Below are positions 7,556 through 12,595 of a DNA stretch of 12,693 nucleotides, one piece after another. The DNA comes from an uncultured Phascolarctobacterium sp. (GTDB lineage Bacteria > Bacillota > Negativicutes > Acidaminococcales > Acidaminococcaceae): contig UQWU01000045.1 in the NCBI GenBank assembly GCA_900544885.1, positions 1 to 12,693 on the forward strand, read 5' to 3'. Position 1 is the stretch's first letter, and every line of letters starts with the position of its first letter. The position numbers and the translations under genes were made by a program. The notes beneath the pieces were generated by a model that worked only from the letters and a program-made list of their open reading frames with translations, did not search any database and had not been told where the DNA came from.

Positions 7556-8563
7556 CTAGCTTCTTTCCGGATACGGCATACCTAAATAACGATACGTTTC
7601 GCGTGTAGCCATACGTCCGCGGGGAGTACGGTTAAGCATACCCTTTTGCATCAAATATGGTTCAATAACATCTTCAATAGTAGATGCTTCTTCACTTACC
7701 GCTGCCGCAATTGTTTCAATACCTACCGGACCGCCTCCGAAAGTTCTGACAATGGTATTTAAAATACGTCTGTCATTGCGATCGAAGCCATAGCTGTCCA
7801 CCTCTAATTTAGCCAAAGCTTCATCTGCTAACTGACGGTTAATAGTTTCTATGCCCAAAACCTGAGCAAAATCACGCACACGCTTCAACAGACGATTTGC
7901 AATACGCGGTGTACCACGACTGCGTTTAGCAATTTCCAAAGCACCCTCGCTGTCGATTTTCACACCTAAAATCTCAGCTGCACGAGTAATAATAAACTGT
8001 AACTCTTCAGGCTTATAAAACTCTAAACAGCATTGTACGCCGAAACGATCACGCAGAGGCGCAGCAATCGCACCTAAACGAGTAGTAGCACCAATCAAAG
8101 TAAACTTCGGTAAATCTAGACGAACACTGCGAGCCGCCGGACCTTTACCGATAATAATATCTAAAGCGAAATCCTCCATAGCGGAATAAAGAATTTCTTC
8201 AACTGTTTTAGACAGACGATGGATTTCATCTATAAAAAGTACATCATTATCGCCTAGATTAGTTAAAATTGCTGCTAAATCTCCCTGACGCTCAATCGCC
8301 GGGCCGCTAGTCACACGGATATTTACATTTAACTCATTAGCGATAATATTAGCTAAGGTTGTTTTACCAAGACCTGGCGGTCCGAATAATAAAACATGAT
8401 CCAAAGCTTCATGTCGGGCAGCAGCAGCCTTGATGAAAATGGATAAATTATCCTTAACCTGCGATTGTCCGATATATTCATTTAAACGCCTTGGACGCAG
8501 ACTATATTGCCAGCCATCACTTTCCTGCTCCGAACCGGCAATTACACGATCATCAAAATCCAT
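7556..8563 (-). CDS. ruvB: Holliday junction branch-migration helicase RuvB
   Basis: RuvB is the hexameric AAA+ motor that drives branch migration of Holliday junctions with RuvA. The 335-residue length is standard. Visible motifs are Walker A GPPGLGKTT (61-69), Walker B VLFIDEIHR (108-116), sensor 1 LIGATTR (156-162), the arginine-finger region PLRDRFG (169-175), sensor 2 RGTPR (216-220), and the C-terminal winged-helix segment with NRTPRGRMAT (311-320). GGAGGG lies six bases before the ATG. It sits 39 bases after ruvA. Confidence 0.99.
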   Translation of the reverse strand: MDFDDRVIAGSEQESDGWQYSLRPRRLNEYIGQSQVKDNLSIFIKAAAARHEALDHVLLFGPPGLGKTTLANIIANELNVNIRVTSGPAIERQGDLAAILTNLGDNDVLFIDEIHRLSKTVEEILYSAMEDFALDIIIGKGPAARSVRLDLPKFTLIGATTRLGAIAAPLRDRFGVQCCLEFYKPEELQFIITRAAEILGVKIDSEGALEIAKRSRGTPRIANRLLKRVRDFAQVLGIETINRQLADEALAKLEVDSYGFDRNDRRILNTIVRTFGGGPVGIETIAAAVSEEASTIEDVIEPYLMQKGMLNRTPRGRMATRETYRYLGMPYPERS

Positions 8564-8602
8564 TGCTGCCCTCCATTCTACAAAATTTCATTTTCAATAT
8601 CG

Positions 8603-9208
8603 TTAACACTGTTTAGCAAAAAGCTTTAAGGCTTGACGCAAAAGTGCCTCGCCTGACAAATCTGCAGCATTGGGTATTTGCTGTAATACAGGCATGATTT
8701 CACTATTGCTATAGCCAAGAGAGTTCAATGCTTCAATAGCCTCTGCTACGGCATTACTGCCGCCGGCAGCTACAGCTTCTTCAAAGCTATCACCCTCGGA
8801 AGTAATGCTGCCGACCTTATCCTTTAATTCTAAAAGCATACGCTCTGCAGTCTTCTTACCAACACCTGGCAACTTGGTTAAAGCCTTTATATCCTTACTT
8901 TGAACTGCTAAATAAAAATCTTCTGGTTTCATTGTTGAAAGAATACCTAAGGCCATTTTAGGTCCGACACCACTGACAGTTAAAAGCAACTCAAAAAACT
9001 CATAATATTCCTGGCTCAAAAAGCCATAAAGTAAAATTGCATCTTCTCGCACCGCTGTATGAATACGCAGACTTACCTTGCTATCTAAAACAAGCTGTGC
9101 CAAATGCGAGGCAGGCATAAACACACGGTATCCGACGCCGCCTGCTGTATCAATAAGGCAGTAATCAGCACCAAGATAGGCCACATTGCCCTTTAAAGAT
9201 CCTATCAT
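8603..9208 (-). CDS. ruvA: Holliday junction-binding protein RuvA
   Basis: RuvA tetramers hold the four-way junction in a square-planar form and load RuvB. The protein is 201 residues: an OB-fold N-terminal domain (1-65), two helix-hairpin-helix motifs (SGVGPKMA at 79-86 and LPGVGKKTAERM at 113-124), a flexible acidic linker, and a C-terminal three-helix domain that binds RuvB (about 152-200). The ATG is two bases after the ruvC stop (TAATTATG), so the two are probably translationally coupled. Confidence 0.99.
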   Translation of the reverse strand: MIGSLKGNVAYLGADYCLIDTAGGVGYRVFMPASHLAQLVLDSKVSLRIHTAVREDAILLYGFLSQEYYEFFELLLTVSGVGPKMALGILSTMKPEDFYLAVQSKDIKALTKLPGVGKKTAERMLLELKDKVGSITSEGDSFEEAVAAGGSNAVAEAIEALNSLGYSNSEIMPVLQQIPNAADLSGEALLRQALKLFAKQC

Positions 9209-9210
9209 AA

Positions 9211-9705
9211 TTATCTGCCCTCCTGCCAGCGACGTGTAGAAGCTGTATTCAACCCGCAGATAGCAGCTGCCAAAGCATCTGCCGTATCATCCGGCTTAAT
9301 TCTTTCACGTATATTTAAAAGGTGCATTACCATATAGATAACCTGCTCCTTGGTTGCACTACCTGTGCCTACTACGGATAACTTTATCTGCATCGGTGTA
9401 AACTCCAATACGGGAATGCCCTTATTAGCAGCAGCCAACAAGACCACTCCCCGGGCCTGACCTACAGGAATAGCAGTAGTAACGTTGCGATTGAAAAACA
9501 ATTTTTCTACACTCATATAATCTGGATGAAAATGTTCTATTATCTCAGAAATATCATCATAGATTTTTTTCAAACGCAGCTCAGGTAGCATATCCTTGTC
9601 CGTCAGCACCGAGCCATAAAAAAGCGGTTTTAATCTGTTGCCCGTCATCTCTACAACACCATAACCGCAGATGCCCGTACCAGGGTCAATACCTAAAATC
9701 AGCAT
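9211..9705 (-). CDS. ruvC: Crossover junction endodeoxyribonuclease RuvC
   Basis: RuvC cuts Holliday junctions symmetrically to resolve recombination intermediates. The 164-residue length is typical. The four acidic metal-binding residues are all present: Asp7 in GIDPGTG, Glu67 in SVEKLFF, and Asp140 and Asp143 in PDDTADALA. The start ATG has AAAGGA six bases upstream, overlapping the tail of the hairpin terminator that follows yebC. It is the first gene of the packed minus-strand train after that terminator. Confidence 0.98.
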   Translation of the reverse strand: MLILGIDPGTGICGYGVVEMTGNRLKPLFYGSVLTDKDMLPELRLKKIYDDISEIIEHFHPDYMSVEKLFFNRNVTTAIPVGQARGVVLLAAANKGIPVLEFTPMQIKLSVVGTGSATKEQVIYMVMHLLNIRERIKPDDTADALAAAICGLNTASTRRWQEGR

Positions 9706-9716
9706 AAAAGTCCTTT

Positions 9717-9751
9717 CAAAAACAGAAAGCAGACATCACTGCCTGCTTTCC
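9717..9751 (-). terminator. Hairpin terminator between yebC and ruvC
   Basis: Stem GAAAGCAG (9725-9732) with CTGCTTTC (9743-9750), 8 bp and a 10-base loop, is followed on the minus strand by TGTTTTTG. The U-run is interrupted, so it may act as a partial terminator that sets a lower level for the downstream ruv-que-sec genes. No second promoter is evident between it and ruvC. Confidence 0.6.
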
Positions 9752-9758
9752 AAAAATC

Positions 9759-10499
9759 TTATTCCTCGTCGTCTTCCGGCAAGTCAGCGTTGGTGTAAAC
9801 ATCCTGCACATCATCGCAGTCGTCCAGCGCATCCAACATTTTTTGTACTTTTTCAGCATCTTCGCCGGAAAGTTCAGCCATAGTGTCCGGAACCATAGTG
9901 ATTTCAGACATTTCAACTTCAATGTTGTTATCAGCCAATGCTTTTTCAACAGCATCGAATGCAGCAGGCTCAGTGATTACTTCAAAGCCGTCTTCACTGC
10001 TCTTAATATCTTCAGCGCCTGCATCCAGAGCAATCATCATCAGGTCATCTTCGTTAACTTCGGATTCTTTGCTGATAGCAAAAATACCTTTTTGTTGGAA
10101 CATATAGCTTACGCAACCACTTGCACCAAGGTTGCCGCCATGTTTAGAGAACACGTGACGAACATCAGCCGCAGTACGGTTACGGTTATCAGTCAGGCAG
10201 CTAACCATCATTGCTACGCCTGCAGGACCATAACCTTCATAAGTGATTTCTTCAAAGCTTTGGCCTTCCAGAGCACCTGCACCTTTTTGGATAGCACGTT
10301 GAATGTTATCTTTAGGAATATTGTTAGCTTTAGCTTTGGATAAAGCCAATTTCAATTTCATATTACCGGTCGGATCAGAACCGCCCATACGAACTGCAAT
10401 AGTAATTTCTCTGCTGATTTTTGTGGTAATTTTACCGCGCAATGCATCAGCTTTGCCTTTTTTATGTTTAATGTTTGCCCATTTAGAATGTCCTGACAT
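9759..10499 (-). CDS. yebC: YebC/PmpR/TACO1-family protein
   Basis: Family members have been reported both as DNA-binding regulators (PmpR) and as factors that help ribosomes through difficult stretches (TACO1). Which role applies here cannot be told from sequence. The 246-residue length is standard. The N-terminus MSGHSKWANIKHKK is diagnostic, followed by GSDPTGNMKLKLALSKAKA and the mid-region EGYGPAGVAMMVSCLTDNRNRT (written here only as a landmark at about 88-108). The tail is strongly acidic. GGAGGA lies eight bases before the ATG. Association with ruvCAB is common in bacteria. Confidence 0.97.
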   Translation of the reverse strand: MSGHSKWANIKHKKGKADALRGKITTKISREITIAVRMGGSDPTGNMKLKLALSKAKANNIPKDNIQRAIQKGAGALEGQSFEEITYEGYGPAGVAMMVSCLTDNRNRTAADVRHVFSKHGGNLGASGCVSYMFQQKGIFAISKESEVNEDDLMMIALDAGAEDIKSSEDGFEVITEPAAFDAVEKALADNNIEVEMSEITMVPDTMAELSGEDAEKVQKMLDALDDCDDVQDVYTNADLPEDDEE

Positions 10500-10551
10500 A
10501 CTTAAATTCCTCCAAACTTATCAATAAAATTATTTAAGCGTTCATCTTAAT

Positions 10552-10580
10552 ATTTTACCACGCTAATTACTTTTTTACAA
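10552..10580 (-). promoter_or_regulatory. Probable sigma-70-type promoter for yebC
   Basis: Minus-strand TTGTAA (10575-10580) and TAAAAT (10552-10557) are separated by exactly 17 bases, with four and five matches to consensus. The predicted start leaves a leader of about 45 bases before the yebC ATG. It probably drives yebC and, by reading past the hairpin at 9717-9751, the downstream train. Confidence 0.55.
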
Positions 10581-10600
10581 CAGCAACAAAGGTTAAAAGC

Positions 10601-10837
10601 CTAAAAAAGCCTTGGCAAATACTTAAAAATGAAATAAAGACCTATTGACATAGCTACAAGAATACTGCCGCTATCATAATCGACATAACCCAAACGGATA
10701 CTATTTAAGCCGGTTATAAAAAACATATTAATCCACAGAAAACCATAAGCATACAAAAAAATCTGAATAAACAGAGGTGGCTTCCTATAGGGAGATTCTT
10801 CCTCTTGCGGTTTTTCGTTTTGAAAATTATCTTGCAT
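10601..10837 (-). CDS. Small two-helix membrane protein, unknown function
   Basis: I do not recognise this 78-residue protein. The first 20 residues are polar and rich in Glu, Gln and Pro. They are followed by two predicted membrane helices, about 22-44 (aromatic-rich, LFIQIFLYAYGFLWINMFF) and 57-75. A short loop between them, RLGYVDYDSGS, carries acidic and aromatic residues. By the positive-inside rule the orientation is unclear. A weak ribosome site (AGGTAG) lies about seven bases before the ATG, and a good promoter lies upstream at 10922-10950. The stop is about 100 bases before yebC, which has its own promoter, so it may be a separate unit. Confidence 0.65.
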   Translation of the reverse strand: MQDNFQNEKPQEEESPYRKPPLFIQIFLYAYGFLWINMFFITGLNSIRLGYVDYDSGSILVAMSIGLYFIFKYLPRLF

Positions 10838-10921
10838 AATTTACTACCTAATTCATAAAGATTTATTTTATGTTAATTTAAATATATAGTAGACGGCCAA
10901 ATTACCGCTATTATTTCTTTT

Positions 10922-10950
10922 ATTATACCTAATTTTCATTGAAAAGTCTA
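10922..10950 (-). promoter_or_regulatory. Probable promoter for the 78-residue membrane protein gene
   Basis: Minus-strand TAGACT (10945-10950) and a perfect TATAAT (10922-10927) are 17 bases apart. The leader would be about 80 bases. The rest of 10838-11093 is AT-rich and I see no gene or strong structure in it. Confidence 0.55.
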
Positions 10951-11093
10951 TCTAAAGCGAACATCTTTTTAGGATTTTTTACATTCATCTAATTATTTCC
11001 GAAAACATATCATTAATATATATGTATTTACCATTGATATCTAGACCCCAATGTTTGACAAAGGACTCTTTTTTATATTTTAAAACTTTAGCA

Positions 11094-11124
11094 TAAAAAA
11101 AAGAACCGCTCTACAAGCAGTTCT
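11094..11124 (-). terminator. Intrinsic terminator of the former tRNA-Pro gene
   Basis: Stem AGAACCGCT (11102-11110) with AGCAGTTCT (11116-11124), 9 bp including one G-U pair, is followed on the minus strand by eight T residues. It lies 15 bases beyond the CCA end of the tRNA fragment, where a tRNA terminator is expected. It now closes any transcript reading out of the prophage end toward the chromosome. Confidence 0.85.
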
Positions 11125-11138
11125 CAAGATTTTTAAGT

Positions 11139-11184
11139 TGGTCGGGGCGGCGAGATTCGAACTCACGGCCTCTTGTACCCGAAA
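11139..11184 (-). other. Attachment site: 3' fragment of tRNA-Pro(CGG)
   Basis: Read on the minus strand, this is the 3' part of a tRNA: anticodon loop TTCGGGT (anticodon CGG), stem strand ACAAG, a short variable loop, T-stem/loop GTGAG-TTCGAAT-CTCGC, acceptor strand CGCCCCG, A73 and an encoded CCA. G72 followed by A73 implies C1, typical of bacterial tRNA-Pro. The match stops at the anticodon loop: the upstream five bases are CTGTT instead of the CTTGT needed to pair with ACAAG, and no D-arm or 5' acceptor follows. This is the pattern left by a tyrosine recombinase that integrates into the tRNA 3' half. The intact tRNA should lie at the far end of the element, to the right of the window. Confidence 0.88.
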
Positions 11185-11290
11185 ACAGATTTTTGCATTC
11201 TTTTTCCTTTTAAAAGGTTCTAAAAAACGCATGAAATCAATCATTTTGCTTTAAATGATTTTATTTTATTCTAATGTTTTATTTACTAAA

Positions 11291-11331
11291 TATTGCACAT
11301 TTATTGCACGTTTTTTTCACTATATATTGCA
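11291..11331. repeat. Phased direct repeats TATTGCA(C) near att core
   Basis: TATTGCAC occurs at 11291-11298 and 11302-11309, and TATTGCA at 11325-11331. The spacings of 11 and 23 bases equal about one and two helical turns, so all copies face the same side of the DNA. They lie about 110-150 bases from the tRNA fragment. This is consistent with arm-type integrase sites, but the binding protein is inferred. The stretch 11185-11358 otherwise holds a 12-bp palindrome CCTTTTAAAAGG (11206-11217), a hairpin with 8-bp arms (11239-11246 / 11253-11260), and no gene. Confidence 0.5.
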
Positions 11332-11358
11332 AAAACATTGTTTTTTACATAAATATTT

Positions 11359-11418
11359 TTAACGTACAGAAAAACAATTCACATTGATACTACTAACACC
11401 TGCACGATACTGTTTCAC
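11359..11418 (-). CDS. Possible 19-residue peptide before att (uncertain)
   Basis: A GTG-started frame encodes MKQYRAGVSSINVNCFSVR and stops at TAA. A good ribosome site (GAGGTGG) lies 11 bases upstream, which is long. The same site is better spaced for an overlapping ATG (11422) that gives only nine residues, MSETVSCRC. The ribosome site follows the stop of the 26-residue ORF within about two bases. Only one of the two starts, or neither, may be used. No function is recognised. Confidence 0.2.
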   Translation of the reverse strand: MKQYRAGVSSINVNCFSVR

Positions 11419-11433
11419 TCATGATTCACCACC

Positions 11434-11514
11434 TCATTTCATAATCGCTACAATCAAAGCAGCTACAGCAATAATAAACGCTAAAATTCTAATAACATTC
11501 GTTAATCTTGTCAT
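11434..11514 (-). CDS. Possible 26-residue hydrophobic peptide
   Basis: The short frame begins MTRLTNVIRI and continues with LAFIIAVAALIVAIMK, i.e. an N-terminus with two Arg residues and one membrane helix, a composition unlikely for random AT-rich sequence. No clear ribosome site is seen before the ATG, and the frame closes with a stop six codons upstream. It belongs to a run of single-helix micro-proteins in this prophage end. Function unknown; a holin-like role is only a guess. Confidence 0.35.
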   Translation of the reverse strand: MTRLTNVIRILAFIIAVAALIVAIMK

Positions 11515-11545
11515 AGTACTACGGATATGCTAAAATAAACTTGAA

Positions 11546-11575
11546 AGCTTGGGGAGCTAAGCTCCCCTGTAAAGC
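11546..11575 (-). terminator. Strong hairpin between two micro-ORFs, terminator-like
   Basis: GGGGAGC (11551-11557) pairs perfectly with GCTCCCC (11561-11567) around a three-base loop, and the stem extends through AGCTT/AAGCT with a four-base bulge. It lies directly after the stop of the 27-residue ORF. The following minus-strand sequence (TTTCAAGTTTATTTT) is only loosely T-rich, so it could be a weak terminator or an RNA-stabilising 3' structure. Confidence 0.4.
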
Positions 11576-11658
11576 TATTCAGCTAAGGCCTTGTATAGCA
11601 CGATAATCGCAGTTGCAAAGTTGATTAGTGCTGTTACAAGGTCTATTTTATTTTTCAT
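11575..11658 (-). CDS. 27-residue single-helix membrane peptide
   Basis: The frame has an excellent ribosome site, AGGAGGTG, eight bases before the ATG. The peptide begins MKNKIDLVTALINF and ends ATAIIVLYKALAE: two N-terminal Lys residues, one hydrophobic helix, and a short charged tail. I recognise no family. It follows the spanin-like gene, separated from it by a terminator (11681-11720), and precedes the GC-rich hairpin at 11546-11575. A holin, a small membrane toxin or a lysis modulator are possible; the sequence does not decide. Confidence 0.5.
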   Translation of the reverse strand: MKNKIDLVTALINFATAIIVLYKALAE

Positions 11659-11680
11659 ATCCAGTTCACCTCCTTTTTTT

Positions 11681-11720
11681 ATAAAAAAATTGCCCTTGCT
11701 GATTAGTTTTCAGTAAGGGC
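11681..11720 (-). terminator. Intrinsic terminator after the spanin-like gene
   Basis: GCCCTTGCTGA (11692-11702) pairs with TCAGTAAGGGC (11710-11720), 10 of 11 positions, with a seven-base loop. On the minus strand it is followed by AATTTTTTT. It starts 16 bases after the stop of the gene at 11737. Some transcripts must read through if the 27-residue ORF is expressed from the same RNA. Confidence 0.8.
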
Positions 11721-11736
11721 TTTTGTATACTATTTT

Positions 11737-12156
11737 TCAGTTTTTTATAGCTAGCATAACAACACCTGCAAGGATTATATAAGCAGTATTTCGTTCACGC
11801 TTAATTTTTTTCTGCTGTGCTTGCATTTCTTCTTCGTATCTCGCTAATGATTGATTGGCACTCTCTATTAAGCCTTGCTGCATTTGAGAGGTTTTCTTCA
11901 ACACGTCTAGTTGTTTCTGTAGCTGTGCTGATTGCTGTTTGGCTTCTGCCAATCTCTGCTGTGATGTTGTCAGCTGTTGCTTGAGATTGTTTAATTCCGC
12001 TTTGGATTTGTTTATTAGTATCTCCTGTTGTTGTAATCTGCTGTCGAGTGCTGTCAGCTCCTCTGCTGTTATCGTGTACTGCTGGCCTGCAAAAGATGTA
12101 CAAGGCAAGTAAAGTAACAGTAATAAGAAGATAAATACAAATATTTTTCTTGTCAA
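11737..12156 (-). CDS. Spanin-like phage lysis protein: signal peptide, coiled coil, C-terminal helix
   Basis: Spanins fuse or breach the outer membrane at the end of phage lysis in diderm hosts. The 139-residue protein has a hydrophobic signal (MTRKIFVFIFLLLLLYLPC, with a possible cleavage after TSFA at 23), a long Gln/Lys/Leu-rich coiled coil (about 30-118), a basic patch KKIKRER (116-122), and a C-terminal membrane helix (124-137). Signal plus C-terminal anchor resembles the unimolecular spanin layout, but the cysteine context LPC is not a proper lipobox. The start is TTG, chosen because AGAGGTGA lies seven bases upstream. An ATG at 12216 and a TTG at 12225 have no ribosome site. Assignment is by architecture and position only. 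Confidence 0.55.
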   Translation of the reverse strand: MTRKIFVFIFLLLLLYLPCTSFAGQQYTITAEELTALDSRLQQQEILINKSKAELNNLKQQLTTSQQRLAEAKQQSAQLQKQLDVLKKTSQMQQGLIESANQSLARYEEEMQAQQKKIKRERNTAYIILAGVVMLAIKN

Positions 12157-12190
12157 TGATAAATCACCTCTTAATAAATCCCAGTATTTT

Positions 12191-12196
12191 ATTATA
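12191..12196 (-). promoter_or_regulatory. Perfect -10 hexamer before the spanin-like gene
   Basis: Minus-strand TATAAT lies about 35 bases upstream of the TTG start, a good distance for a promoter. The best -35 candidates (TTCATG or TTTCAT) are poor, so this is a weak call. A local promoter would make sense because a strong terminator (12301-12345) separates this gene from the upstream lysis genes. Confidence 0.35.
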
Positions 12197-12300
12197 CGTA
12201 AGGAGGAATTGCTCATGAAATTCAACTATACCTAAATGGCTAAACGATGTTGCCATTTCAGCTGGTGTAAAATTAAACTTATAAAATATCCATATAGAAT

Positions 12301-12345
12301 AAAAATCGCCGTATAAGCATTTATAAGCTCGTACGGCGATTTTTT
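12301..12345. terminator. Bidirectional intrinsic terminator
   Basis: AAAAATCGCCGTA (12301-12313) pairs perfectly with TACGGCGATTTTT (12332-12344), 13 bp, around an 18-base loop that holds a smaller AGC/GCT pairing. The flanking A- and T-runs make it work in both directions. It ends the minus-strand lysis transcript from the right, and would also end the hypothetical plus-strand transcript through 12215-12316. Confidence 0.85.
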
Positions 12346-12350
12346 GTATT

Positions 12351-12446
12351 TATGCTTATGATTTGACGTACTAAACAGTTTTACACGCTTTACGACTAAA
12401 TAAACGTGTGCCTTTTATGCATTTATAAAAAAACATCATAAGCGTA
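12351..12446. repeat. Long imperfect inverted repeat in the lysis intergenic region
   Basis: TATGCTTATGAT (12351-12362) is complementary to ATCATAAGCGTA (12435-12446) at 11 of 12 positions, with a G-U possible at the remaining one. Inside, TACACG and CGTGTG can form a second helix. The enclosed 72 bases hold no convincing gene. It may be a structured 3' region of the lysis RNA or a protein-binding site. The whole gap 12157-12481 holds this, the terminator, a further hairpin at 12218-12283, and a doubtful plus-strand pair of micro-ORFs. Confidence 0.4.
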
Positions 12447-12481
12447 TTATTCTTTTACTATAGTATTTTTATCCGATAAAG

Positions 12482-12580
12482 TTAAAGTCCGAAATAATGG
12501 TGTAAAGCTCCTAATGCAAAACCTAAAACTGCACCAGTAATAAATTCGTTAGACAAAATAAAAGCTTTTACTTTTTCCAT
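12482..12580 (-). CDS. 32-residue membrane peptide, candidate small holin
   Basis: The frame begins MEKVKAFILSNEF, continues ITGAVLGFALGALHHYFGL and ends at TAA. It has one Gly/Ala-rich membrane helix and an unusual aromatic His-His-Tyr tail. AAAGGAG lies nine bases before the ATG. It directly follows the amidase stop by 15 bases. Position after an endolysin suggests a holin, antiholin or lysis modulator, but at 32 residues it is far below the usual holin size, and I recognise no family. Confidence 0.5.
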   Translation of the reverse strand: MEKVKAFILSNEFITGAVLGFALGALHHYFGL

Positions 12581-12595
12581 AATAACATTCTCCTT

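Noticed and set aside
9843..10343. 166-codon open frame on the plus strand
   Set aside because: It is the antisense shadow of yebC, with no family features and no ribosome site.
11139..11215. Intact tRNA gene
   Set aside because: Only the anticodon loop to CCA is present; the 5' half, D-arm and correct anticodon stem are missing.
11801..12103. 100-codon alternate minus-strand frame inside the spanin-like gene
   Set aside because: Repetitive Gln-rich coiled-coil codons keep other frames open by chance; it has no start signal, whereas the main frame has signal peptide, coiled coil and C-terminal helix.
12157..12225. N-terminal extension of the spanin-like protein to 12216 or 12225
   Set aside because: The extension has no ribosome site, lies upstream of a good AGAGGTGA, and would bury the signal peptide behind 20 or more polar residues.
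12157..12300. Minus-strand frame ending at the spanin ribosome site, with protein-like sequence (FNFTPAEMATSF and on)
   Set aside because: The open stretch begins inside the terminator stem, has no start codon before an unsupported internal ATG, and its likeness to the plus-strand peptide is explained by the inverted repeat at 12218-12283.
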